A stretch of DNA of 33,951 nt, from positions 1 to 33,951 of the IMG/VR virus record IMGVR_UViG_3300042485_003195; one strand, 5' to 3'. Below the pieces are notes generated by a model. The model worked only from the letters and a program-made list of their open reading frames with translations. It was not told where the DNA came from and did no database searches. This stretch comes from a virus. Below are positions 11,641 to 18,126 of the stretch, in pieces (position 1 is the first letter of the stretch; each line of letters opens with the position of its first letter). Position numbers and translations under genes: made by a program.

Positions 11641-12888
11641 TTATTTACTGTCAACAAAAATGTTCAACGGGCAAATAGTTGTTACTGCATAGTTTGGTGG
11701 ATCTACAACGTTACCAATTCTAAGATCGCACGCCACGCTGGTCACAACGTATGCTTGCTCTTTGGTCAAACCTTTGTTTAATTGCAGCCATTCAATCATT
11801 TGGATCAAACTGTTACGTGCAGCTTGATTCAAGTCTTGACTCAAGTTGGTCAATGGTGCAATTTTCTTGCTGTCAAGGTATGCCAGGTGCGGAGGAATCT
11901 CGCCTGCATTCTTTAATGGATACCCAATAGTTGCATGGAAAGAGTCTGGCTCTAACTGCTTGAGCTGACTGCCGCCTTCAAATTGCACTGACTTGAGGGT
12001 AGCTGCACCACCTTTTCTGATACTTGTTTCTACGGTAACAATACCATTCATTTCGATTGCAGTTCCTGAAACTTCACCATCGCCTTGTGCAAAGTGAACA
12101 TCACCTACATAAAGTCCGCAGCCATCAACATAGCATGGGAAAAGCAATGTTGTACCAGCTACCATTTGCTTGACGTCCATGTTGCCGCCGTTTTCACGCG
12201 GTGGAACCGAACGAAGGCATTTGTCTTTGTGTGATCCGTCAGGTCCACAAACTTTGGCAGGATGTGCTCCGGTTGGGAAAGGTTTGAGTGCAACACCACC
12301 GGCATCAGCAAGTTGTGCTTCACGTGCCAACCATTTATCAATTTCTGGTTCGCCGGGCATGGTGCCGATGGTTCCAGCAAAAGCTGAAATTGGAATTCTA
12401 ACTCCGGGGATTTGTTCGGATTCGGCATACAAACGATTTAATCTCCAGTTGGCAATGTAAGGATCAGGGAACATGTCGCTAAGAAAATTCATGCCTGGAA
12501 TAATAGTGGTCCATCCATGTCGTTCAGGTTCGACATCAATAATTTTTACTGCCAATACATCACCTCGTTTGGCTCCTTCGATGTAAATTGGCCCAGTCAT
12601 TGGATGAACCAGACTTAGGTCAACCGCAGTAACATCTTTGGGTCGAGCATTGATATCCAGTTCAGCATCTACTGCGTCTCTGGTATGGATTCTGATCAAT
12701 TCACCGGGTTTGGCTTTGGCTACCGGTTTGATAGCTGGATGTAAACGATTGAAACAGTTTGGATCCTGTTTACATTTGACGCCTTTTTTGGGCACCTCTA
12801 CAATGGGCTGCAGAGGTCGATCTGCAAAGGCAAGATTGGCAGCAGAGGCGATGGCCAAAGTTGCCAGAAGTTTTGAAATAAAACGCAT
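11641..12888 (-). CDS. Secreted acetamidase/formamidase family protein (415 aa)
   Basis: A Sec signal peptide (residues 1-22, ...ASAANLAFA) precedes a body with the acetamidase/formamidase hallmarks: 'PGELIRIHTRDAVDAELD', 'HPMTGPIYIEGAKRGDVLAVKI', 'MPGEPE', 'NGGNMDVKQMVAGTTLLFPCYVDGCGLYVGDVHFAQGDGEVSGTAIE'. The last is the active-site region of FmdA-type enzymes. These hydrolyse formamide or short amides to the acid and ammonia. Most known members are cytoplasmic, so an exported form is unusual. AGGAG precedes the ATG and a near-consensus promoter lies about 60 bases upstream. It is likely host-derived; a supply of ammonia and formate is one possible benefit. Confidence 0.88.
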   Translation of the reverse strand: MRFISKLLATLAIASAANLAFADRPLQPIVEVPKKGVKCKQDPNCFNRLHPAIKPVAKAKPGELIRIHTRDAVDAELDINARPKDVTAVDLSLVHPMTGPIYIEGAKRGDVLAVKIIDVEPERHGWTTIIPGMNFLSDMFPDPYIANWRLNRLYAESEQIPGVRIPISAFAGTIGTMPGEPEIDKWLAREAQLADAGGVALKPFPTGAHPAKVCGPDGSHKDKCLRSVPPRENGGNMDVKQMVAGTTLLFPCYVDGCGLYVGDVHFAQGDGEVSGTAIEMNGIVTVETSIRKGGAATLKSVQFEGGSQLKQLEPDSFHATIGYPLKNAGEIPPHLAYLDSKKIAPLTNLSQDLNQAARNSLIQMIEWLQLNKGLTKEQAYVVTSVACDLRIGNVVDPPNYAVTTICPLNIFVDSK

Positions 12889-12946
12889 GGTTTCTCCTAT
12901 GTGATAATGTGAAAAATTTTTTAGAAAACCTTGTAAGGTTTGTATG

Positions 12947-12975
12947 ATTTTACAAGTGATTTAGTTGATTGTCAA
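12947..12975 (-). promoter_or_regulatory. Extended -10 promoter for the formamidase operon
   Basis: TTGACA (12975-12970), 17-base spacer, TG-TAAAAT (12952-12947). Located right after the pqqA terminator, so formamidase is transcribed independently of pqqA. Confidence 0.75.
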
Positions 12976-13009
12976 CTATATTTATTTATGTCTATGTTCA
13001 AAATTCAAT

Positions 13010-13035
13010 AAAAAAGCCCTTTTGTTAAAGGGCTT
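13010..13035 (-). terminator. Rho-independent terminator of pqqA
   Basis: Minus-strand hairpin AAGCCCTTT / AAAGGGCTT (9 bp, 4-base loop) followed by a T-run, beginning 8 bases after the pqqA stop. Confidence 0.88.
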
Positions 13036-13042
13036 GTTTTGT

Positions 13043-13117
13043 TTATCGATTTGCGATATACATTGTGATTTCAAAACCAAAACGCATATCTTGTGCTGCT
13101 GGTGTGGTCCATGCCAT
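13043..13117 (-). CDS. pqqA: PqqA-like precursor peptide of pyrroloquinoline quinone (24 aa)
   Basis: A 24-residue peptide, MAWTTP at the start and RFGFEITMYIANR at the end, matching the short-form PqqA family (W-T-x-P...D-x-R-x-G-F-E-V-T-x-Y-x-A-N-R). The Glu16 and Tyr20 that the radical SAM enzyme PqqE cross-links to build PQQ are both present at the required E-x3-Y spacing. AAGGAG sits seven bases before the ATG. It is a single-gene unit with its own promoter, upstream hairpin and terminator. No pqqB-E genes are in the window, so host enzymes or genes elsewhere would be needed. It lies beside the formamidase. Confidence 0.88.
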   Translation of the reverse strand: MAWTTPAAQDMRFGFEITMYIANR

Positions 13118-13141
13118 GTTATTTCTCCTTGATTAAAATTA

Positions 13142-13160
13142 ACATACTGCATTAGTATGT
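13142..13160 (-). promoter_or_regulatory. Hairpin in the pqqA leader
   Basis: Perfect 7-bp inverted repeat ACATACT-AATGC-AGTATGT in the 5' leader, 25 bases before the pqqA start. Could be an operator or an RNA hairpin that tunes translation. Confidence 0.5.
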
Positions 13161-13191
13161 ATCATTATTTTACACAGTTGTGCAGTACATT

Positions 13192-13220
13192 TATATACGT
13201 ACAATCATGTTTTTTGTCTA
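13192..13220 (-). promoter_or_regulatory. Probable pqqA promoter
   Basis: TAGACA (13220-13215), 17-base spacer, TATATA (13197-13192), giving a leader of about 70 bases. Confidence 0.5.
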
Positions 13221-13230
13221 ATGATTTTGC

Positions 13231-13434
13231 TTAGGCTACGTTTTCTTTTTCCTGCGCGAAATCTTTTCCCCAATTGATTCTTAACCAAATTCTTTCGTGT
13301 ATATAATACAAAGTCATAAAGAGTGCATTAATCAATAATGATCCTCCAAGTCCGGTCCAATAGGCTAATACCAAAATACATATTATTCGCCATATAATAG
13401 TTTTCACTACGCTTCGAGTTTTTGTTTCTGTCAT
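13231..13434 (-). CDS. DUF2061 family membrane protein (67 aa)
   Basis: MTETKTRSVVKTIIWRII.. then two hydrophobic helices and '..YYIHERIWLRINWGKD' match the DUF2061 pattern (K-x-R-S-x-x-K-x-x-x-W-R...YY-x-HER-x-W-x-x-x-x-WG). Family members are small inner-membrane proteins of unknown function found in bacteria and marine phages. GGACAC precedes the ATG. It is transcribed toward pqqA. Confidence 0.85.
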   Translation of the reverse strand: MTETKTRSVVKTIIWRIICILVLAYWTGLGGSLLINALFMTLYYIHERIWLRINWGKDFAQEKENVA

Positions 13435-13511
13435 TTTGTGTCCTTGAACTTAATTTATGTATCTAATTTCATTTGTCCTAATTTATTTTGAGCCATGATC
13501 TTTTCTTGACG

Positions 13512-13534
13512 TAAAAAGACCCTTTTGGGTATTG
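13512..13534 (-). terminator. Rho-independent terminator after AhpD-like gene
   Basis: Hairpin ACCC-AAAA-GGGT followed by CTTTTTA, two bases after the stop codon. A short stem, so moderate strength. Confidence 0.6.
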
Positions 13535-13536
13535 AA

Positions 13537-14049
13537 TTAACTATTAAGTACCTTGGCCACCGACGTTATTACAGCAGCAATTCGACCAATGTCTCTCAAT
13601 TGTTCCACAGTATAACCCATTTTCTTCAAATTGTCATAATGTGATTTGACACAAAAATGACATTTACCAACAATACTTGCTGCAAGGCTGTATGCTTCAA
13701 ATCGTTCTTTGGTTGTACCACCATGAGTACTTATGGCATTCATACGTAGTTGTGCTGGCAATCCCTTTAAGTTAGGATCATCTGCCATTTCTATATACGG
13801 ATACCAAACATTATTCATGCCCATCAAGCTTGCTGCTGTCAGTGCTGCATCACGTTCTTTAGTATCTTGAATATTGTTTTGAATAAATGATACCAACTTG
13901 CCATTACCAGTAGCCATAGCGGCTGCTAAAGCGATGCAATTAGCTTCAGTAAAATCAAGTGTAGACCTATTGATAACATTATCAAGATTAAGTTTTGTGT
14001 CCTTAGCATATTCTGGCAATCCTTCTTTAATTTGTTCAACCCAACTCAT
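13537..14049 (-). CDS. AhpD-like alkylhydroperoxidase / carboxymuconolactone decarboxylase fold protein (170 aa)
   Basis: All-helical protein with the redox motif 'GKCHFCVKSHYDNLKKMG' (C-x2-C...H, about residues 131-148), the catalytic centre of AhpD. In AhpD the Cys pair reduces oxidised AhpC and can reduce hydroperoxides. 'CIALAAAMATGN..' lies earlier in the protein. Two genes further along is an AhpC, its usual partner, which supports a joint peroxide-detoxifying role. The start at 14049 has AAGGA-type sites upstream and overlaps the end of the 48-aa gene. Confidence 0.8.
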   Translation of the reverse strand: MSWVEQIKEGLPEYAKDTKLNLDNVINRSTLDFTEANCIALAAAMATGNGKLVSFIQNNIQDTKERDAALTAASLMGMNNVWYPYIEMADDPNLKGLPAQLRMNAISTHGGTTKERFEAYSLAASIVGKCHFCVKSHYDNLKKMGYTVEQLRDIGRIAAVITSVAKVLNS

Positions 14050-14182
14050 TTTCCTTTTCCTTTTCTTTTTGCTCTTTGTTATCTATCACCTGTTCTTCTT
14101 TCTTCTTAAAGATAGCGTCCCAATTTGAATCAAAAGTCTTTTGATCAACACTATACGGTCGAGGATTTGATCCTTTACTCAT
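14036..14182 (-). CDS. Conserved small phage protein 'SKGSNPRPYSVD' family (48 aa)
   Basis: Begins MSKGSNPRPYSVDQKTFDSNWDAIFKKK, a motif I recall from a very widespread small phage protein of unknown function, then an Glu/Lys-rich tail. Start overlaps the stop of the SGNH gene and its own end overlaps the AhpD gene by 14 bases, so the three are coupled. Confidence 0.75.
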   Translation of the reverse strand: MSKGSNPRPYSVDQKTFDSNWDAIFKKKEEQVIDNKEQKEKEKENELG

Positions 14183-14583
14183 CTTGTTTGATCCGCTAAT
14201 ATTTTATAACCCTTGTAGGTAGGATGCACGCCATCTCTACTTATGTTAGTTTCGGGTCTTGGAATCACGGTATCACCAAATTCTGATGCCACTTGCCGAA
14301 CTGCTTCAACTTGTTTTGGTTTTAGATATTGACTGGGTAACAACCAAAACACTCTATCAGCTTGGGCATTGGTGCGTAATGATCTTACCTGTCCTTCGGT
14401 GTTGATACCGAGGTCATTTGCACCCAAACTGATAATCAGTGTCCGGGTTGGCTTCAGCTTGTGCAAATGCTTTTTGTTCCAGTCGCTGGAGTTAATACCG
14501 CTTTTCGCAATGGCTTGACACTCAGGACGAACTTGACTAACGCCAACAGCAATACTATCTCCTACAATTAAACATTCAAGCAT
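14179..14583 (-). CDS. SGNH/GDSL-like hydrolase (134 aa)
   Basis: Carries block I 'VGDSIAVG' (residues 7-14), a 'LGANDLG' block (about 54-60) and the C-terminal 'SRDGVHPTYKGY' block with the Asp-His pair (about 114-125). These make the Ser-Asp-His catalytic set of SGNH esterases and acetylhydrolases. At 134 residues it is a minimal form. No signal peptide is present, so it acts inside the cell or in the virion. Possible targets are acetylated sugars or a cell-wall glycan. GGAG precedes the start. Confidence 0.82.
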   Translation of the reverse strand: MLECLIVGDSIAVGVSQVRPECQAIAKSGINSSDWNKKHLHKLKPTRTLIISLGANDLGINTEGQVRSLRTNAQADRVFWLLPSQYLKPKQVEAVRQVASEFGDTVIPRPETNISRDGVHPTYKGYKILADQTR

Positions 14584-14596
14584 TTGCTATCTCCTA

Positions 14597-15130
14597 TTAA
14601 AGTGTTTCGCCACCGACTGTGCGGTTGCAAGCGCAAAGCTCGCCAGTCTGTAACGCATCTAATACACGAAGTGTTTCTTCTGGGCTACGACCAACATTCA
14701 AGTTGTTGACAGTAACATGCTGGATAACGTTGTCTGGATCAACAATGAATGTTGCGCGAAGTGCAGCACCTGCGGGTGCGTAGAATACTCCCAGTTGATT
14801 GATTAGGCTACGTTCGTCACGTGCGGTATCAGCAAACTGAACATGTTTAATTTTCTTAAGGTCTTCGTGCGCTGCCTGCCATGCCAGTTTACAGAACTCG
14901 TTGTCTGTACTACCTGTGAGTAGAACAGCATCACGATCAGCAAAATCACCGTGTAGTTTATCATAAGCTACAATTTCTGTCGGGCATACAAATGTAAAAT
15001 CTTTTGGATAGTAAACGATTACTTTCCACTTACCTGCAAATGCTTGTTCTGTAATTGCAAAGAATTGATCACTTCCTGGGTTTACACCAGTTACGGTGAA
15101 CGATTCAATTTTGTCTCCTACTGTTTTCAT
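14597..15130 (-). CDS. ahpC: Peroxiredoxin AhpC (2-Cys), 177 aa
   Basis: Contains the peroxidatic centre 'DFTFVCPTEI' (Cys about residue 48) and the resolving Cys in 'TGELCACNRTVGG' near the C-terminus. The ending resembles AhpC of beta- and other proteobacteria with AhpD as reductant. It reduces H2O2 and alkyl hydroperoxides. Start at 15130 (MKTVGDKIESF...) has AAGGAG upstream; a longer frame begins inside the promoter region. A promoter lies 36 bases upstream. Likely acquired from a host. Confidence 0.95.
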   Translation of the reverse strand: MKTVGDKIESFTVTGVNPGSDQFFAITEQAFAGKWKVIVYYPKDFTFVCPTEIVAYDKLHGDFADRDAVLLTGSTDNEFCKLAWQAAHEDLKKIKHVQFADTARDERSLINQLGVFYAPAGAALRATFIVDPDNVIQHVTVNNLNVGRSPEETLRVLDALQTGELCACNRTVGGETL

Positions 15131-15165
15131 TGATTTCTCCTTATAAAAATGCTGCATTGCATTAT

Positions 15166-15195
15166 ATTATATATCCAGTAAATACCTATTGTCAA
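15166..15195 (-). promoter_or_regulatory. Sigma70-type promoter of ahpC
   Basis: TTGACA (15195-15190), 18-base spacer, TATAAT (15171-15166). Confidence 0.7.
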
Positions 15196-15269
15196 CGTAA
15201 TTTTAATAGATTTTAGCCGAATATTTTTTAATTGAAAGAATAGGAATTGTCTATTAAATACTGTCAAAG

Positions 15270-16316
15270 TTATTGGTCAAACTGTTTTAAAAACTGATCA
15301 AATGGATTTTTAGAAACATCAAGATTAAAAAAATGTTCGGCGTTCTTTACTCTTCTTGAATATGTTTCCTGCCAAACAGTTTCATGATCCATGTGCATCC
15401 AGAGATCTATACTTGTAACTAATTTATCTATTCTCATATTCAAATCCGGTTCATTGTCGTAATCATGATTTATGATATCATCAAATACGTCAAATCCCAG
15501 TTTCCTTAATAAATCTATTGTACCAGTTCCAGACAAAGTAACAAAAATCTGACCTGTGGCAATAGGTTTAAAAATTTTTTCATCAAGAAAACTAATATCA
15601 TAATGATGTGCAGTTACAATATTCAAGTACGAATCATGTAATCCAGGATGATCTAATCTTAACATATCATCACCATACTTGGCATCTTTTCTATCTATTT
15701 TTAATGGTAGCAAGTTTTGATACTTTGCAACCAATGTTTGCATTTCTGGTAAATCGTAATGGTCATCGGCAGCGGTGCCGTTAAATGAATAAAGAATATT
15801 TTGAAAATAAGGTTTTTGTACAAACTGATCTAACAGTTTAATTCTGTGATATCTACAAAGATTATTAAGACAGCTTGCTGAATATAGCCTTGATTGTGCA
15901 AATTTTGATGTATCTAATTTCCATGCCGCATAATGTTTTTGCGGGCCTGAAAGGAACGCATACCAATAATAAGGATAATACAATGTATTATTAGCAAGTT
16001 CATAGTAACTGCCGTCCCCGGTAATACTAAGAATAGTGGCATCAGGTAAATTATCTTGAATGTAATCGATTATTCTATGCATGTTATCCGAAACATGATC
16101 GCATGCAACATACAATATACATTTTGAATTTCTTGATCTTAGAATATCTATAACAGTTTCTAATCCTAATGCTTTCACATAGTATGAACCAAATATGTCT
16201 TGATTGCTAACTATATCAATATCAAACTTATAATTGCCACTTGCTTTTTTGAGATAGTATGCAATTGGTCTACCATATAATATGTCTGATTTTTCTTGAA
16301 GAGTTCTTAAATTCAT
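15270..16316 (-). CDS. Glycosyltransferase-like protein (348 aa)
   Basis: The C-terminal part contains 'ISFLDEKIFKPIATGQIFVTLSGTGTIDLLRKLGFDVFDDIINHDYDNEPD' (about residues 235-285). This resembles the acceptor/nucleotide-sugar region of fucosyltransferase-type (GT10-like) and related phage glycosyltransferases. The N-terminal half has an alpha/beta layout with 'CILYVACDHV'. It may glycosylate virion or phage DNA. The codon use is more A/T-rich than the neighbouring ahpC. No clear ribosome-binding site before the ATG. Confidence 0.55.
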   Translation of the reverse strand: MNLRTLQEKSDILYGRPIAYYLKKASGNYKFDIDIVSNQDIFGSYYVKALGLETVIDILRSRNSKCILYVACDHVSDNMHRIIDYIQDNLPDATILSITGDGSYYELANNTLYYPYYWYAFLSGPQKHYAAWKLDTSKFAQSRLYSASCLNNLCRYHRIKLLDQFVQKPYFQNILYSFNGTAADDHYDLPEMQTLVAKYQNLLPLKIDRKDAKYGDDMLRLDHPGLHDSYLNIVTAHHYDISFLDEKIFKPIATGQIFVTLSGTGTIDLLRKLGFDVFDDIINHDYDNEPDLNMRIDKLVTSIDLWMHMDHETVWQETYSRRVKNAEHFFNLDVSKNPFDQFLKQFDQ

Positions 16317-16345
16317 AATATTTTTAGAAATAACTCGGAAACAAA

Positions 16346-16370
16346 AAAGCTCGCCTAATAGGCGAGCTTT
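16346..16370 (-). terminator. Rho-independent terminator
   Basis: 10-bp hairpin AAAGCTCGCC / GGCGAGCTTT followed by a T-run; ends the transcript of the winged-helix-like gene. Confidence 0.88.
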
Positions 16371-16387
16371 ATTTTGGTAAACTACAA

Positions 16388-16657
16388 TTAGTCAACAATA
16401 CCCATTGCAATGGCTTTGTAACCTGCTGCAACAATTTTGCGACTTGCTTTACCGTGACGGTATTCAGTAACACGAACGCCGTTGCCTGCTTTGCGTGTAT
16501 TCGCATAAACAGGAAAACCTGCGTAACGAATTTCGCTAATGGTAGCCCGTGGATTCTTGATGCTAAAACGCTTCGAGATCTGACTTGCAGTTAGCGACTC
16601 ACCGTCAAGGACGAGAGCACGGAACAACTTACCTTGTTTTGTATTAAGGTCAAACAT
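16388..16657 (-). CDS. Winged-helix-like DNA-binding protein (89 aa)
   Basis: MFDLNTKQGKLFRALVLDGESLTASQISKRFSIKNPRATISEIRYAGFPVYAN.. has a helix-turn-helix (about residues 21-45) and a beta wing, and closely resembles a small regulator family common in cyanophages and related myoviruses. AGGAG lies upstream of the ATG at 16657, and a promoter inside the 3' end of the AbrB-like gene allows separate expression. Ends at a strong terminator. Confidence 0.8.
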   Translation of the reverse strand: MFDLNTKQGKLFRALVLDGESLTASQISKRFSIKNPRATISEIRYAGFPVYANTRKAGNGVRVTEYRHGKASRKIVAAGYKAIAMGIVD

Positions 16658-16701
16658 TAAATATCTCCTAAAAAAGATATGCTGTACGACAGCATTCAAG
16701 T

Positions 16702-16730
16702 ATTATATTAGATTGTTTTGGATTTTGCAA
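16702..16730 (-). promoter_or_regulatory. Internal sigma70-type promoter
   Basis: TTGCAA (16730-16725), 17-base spacer, TATAAT (16707-16702). The -35 lies in the last codons of the AbrB-like gene. The leader that follows has a hairpin GCTGT-CGT-ACAGC. Confidence 0.65.
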
Positions 16731-16923
16731 CTACTTTTTTGTTCTTTTTTGTTTTCTTTTTTACCAAACTCCAAGAACCGTCTTTGTTATCTAACCATTC
16801 CAGAGTATCACCCTCTTTCCATCCCAATTCTTGCAACATCTCATCATTAAATGGCAAAACAAGTTCTCCGGTTTCGGGATCTTCTTCAAGTATCACTGTC
16901 CAAGTTTTCAATTTTGTGTTCAT
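16708..16923 (-). CDS. AbrB/SpoVT-type DNA-binding protein (71 aa)
   Basis: Residues 10-52 ('VILEEDPETGELVLPFNDEMLQELGWKEGDTLEWLDNKDGSWSLVK') fit the swapped-hairpin AbrB/MazE-type fold: a strand, 'LPFxDEMLxELGWKEGDxLEW', a strand. A very basic tail (KKKTKKNKKVVAKSK) follows. Such proteins are common in T4-like phages; some are transcription regulators. It overlaps the upstream gene by 38 bases. Confidence 0.8.
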   Translation of the reverse strand: MNTKLKTWTVILEEDPETGELVLPFNDEMLQELGWKEGDTLEWLDNKDGSWSLVKKKTKKNKKVVAKSKTI

Positions 16924-17218
16924 ATAAAGGTTCGATAGAAATAAAATTTCTCAATTTAAAACTACGCCAGGCATTAGCATCTGTGCACCAAACACTGATA
17001 ATGTCATTGGGTTTATCTTTAGGTACGGAAGTAGTTTCTTTTGTTGAGGCAGGTAGTAAGTCTTCACGTAGTGTACAAGGCATCACACGACGCTCGCCGT
17101 TGACTTTGTTAAATGTTACTTCACAAATTCCTTTGCGTAAAACTTTAAGTAGTTCTTCTTTGTCTGGCCATGTTGTGAACTTGTCATTCACAACCACTAC
17201 GTCATGTTTATTCGGCAT
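16886..17218 (-). CDS. Conserved phage protein, SH3-like/DUF2693-type (110 aa)
   Basis: 'LLKVLRKGICEVTFNKVNGERRVMPCTLREDLLP...ISVWCTDANAWRSFKLRNFISIEPL' is the pattern I associate with the DUF2693 family of T4-like phages, a small beta barrel. Start at 17218 (MPNKHDVVVV) overlaps the end of the upstream gene by 11 bases; a longer frame exists but lies within that gene. Role unknown, possibly nucleic-acid binding. Confidence 0.7.
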   Translation of the reverse strand: MPNKHDVVVVNDKFTTWPDKEELLKVLRKGICEVTFNKVNGERRVMPCTLREDLLPASTKETTSVPKDKPNDIISVWCTDANAWRSFKLRNFISIEPLYEHKIENLDSDT

Positions 17219-17378
17219 CTTTATCACCGCGATTACGTGCAGGGCGGGCCCGTGTATTTTTTGCTTCTGCTGCGGCAAATTCTCTAATAAGATGTCGCTC
17301 GCGCTCTTTGTTGTAGCATAATAGTGCTAAAGCTTTTTCTGCTTTTTTCACTCGAACTGCTCTCGAATCATATCCCAT
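17208..17378 (-). CDS. Small basic helical protein (56 aa)
   Basis: GAGGAG before the ATG at 17378. MGYDSRAVRVKKAEKALALLCYNKERERHLIREFAAAEAKNTRARPARNRGDKDAE is highly charged and helical with a basic tail, and could bind nucleic acid. It is 2 bases after the preceding gene. Confidence 0.65.
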   Translation of the reverse strand: MGYDSRAVRVKKAEKALALLCYNKERERHLIREFAAAEAKNTRARPARNRGDKDAE

Positions 17379-17380
17379 TT

Positions 17381-17878
17381 TTACTCCTCCTCTTTGAAAT
17401 CTATTACGTTACCTGCTTCGTCAGCACAGATAATTCTCGCTTGATTACCTGCGCCATCCTCAATCAAGATTGGACCCCAGATCCATGCTTCAGTTTCGTT
17501 TTGACTCCAGCCCTCTTCATCCTCGAGTGCTTGGTAAACACCATGCTCTTCAATTACTTCCATAAGGCGTTCTTGTTCTTCTTCCGACATATCTTCTGGA
17601 AAGTCAATATCTTCCCAACAACCGTCCCACATAGTATCAAGCTCAACATTTTCTATGTTGTTATAGCAGCAGTTATACATGTCAATACTATCTTTGGTGC
17701 CATCGCCACCAGGAACATAATCAAATTCGAACTCTGGCGGATTGTCGTTCGTGGTTTCTACAAAGAATGAACAACCACGATACCCTGTTTTACGAACAAT
17801 AGTTTGTCCATCTTTGATGTAATGTTCGTGTTCTTCGCATGATTTTTTATAGTAAGTTGATACTTTCCAATTAGCCAT
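17381..17878 (-). CDS. Conserved phage protein 'MANWKVSTYYKKSCEE' family (165 aa)
   Basis: Begins MANWKVSTYYKKSCEEHEH and contains 'FVETTNDNPPEFEFDYVPGGDGTKDSIDMYNC' and 'EAWIWGPILIED...RIICADEAGNVIDF', which I recall as a strongly conserved acidic protein of cyanophages and related T4-like phages with no known role. AAGGAAA precedes the start. Confidence 0.8.
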   Translation of the reverse strand: MANWKVSTYYKKSCEEHEHYIKDGQTIVRKTGYRGCSFFVETTNDNPPEFEFDYVPGGDGTKDSIDMYNCCYNNIENVELDTMWDGCWEDIDFPEDMSEEEQERLMEVIEEHGVYQALEDEEGWSQNETEAWIWGPILIEDGAGNQARIICADEAGNVIDFKEEE

Positions 17879-18116
17879 TTTGGTTTCCTTTCAGTTCTTT
17901 GAGCACCATGTCTTTGGCACGTTGATCCAGTTCGGCATTTTCTGCATCAGTTATATATGCAGCTATTTCATGCACAAACTCTTGCACTGCTATTTTACCA
18001 GGTTCGGTGAACGAGCTAAATTGTCGGCCCGTGCTGCTGCGATAATAGTAACGACTGTTACTCATTATCTCTTTGACCCCACCGTACATCAATTCTTTGA
18101 TTGCCTGCTTTTCCAT
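17871..18116 (-). CDS. Hypothetical protein (81 aa)
   Basis: Start at 18116 (MEKQAIKELMYGGVKEIM...) with AAGGAT upstream. A longer frame would run antisense-free through the ligase's end and lacks support. Helical and charged, with 'FTEPGKIAVQEFVHEIAAYI'. It overlaps the next gene by 8 bases and follows the ligase by 10. Unknown. Confidence 0.65.
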   Translation of the reverse strand: MEKQAIKELMYGGVKEIMSNSRYYYRSSTGRQFSSFTEPGKIAVQEFVHEIAAYITDAENAELDQRAKDMVLKELKGNQNG

Positions 18117-18126
18117 AACAAATCCT

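Noticed and set aside
11641-12888. A bacterial chromosome rather than phage origin for the window
   Set aside because: AhpC, formamidase and Pal look bacterial, but they are surrounded by typical T4-like small genes, ligase and capsid-leader proteins without bacterial operons.
16851-17321. Plus-strand frame of 156 codons
   Set aside because: It lies opposite three well-supported, coupled minus-strand genes.
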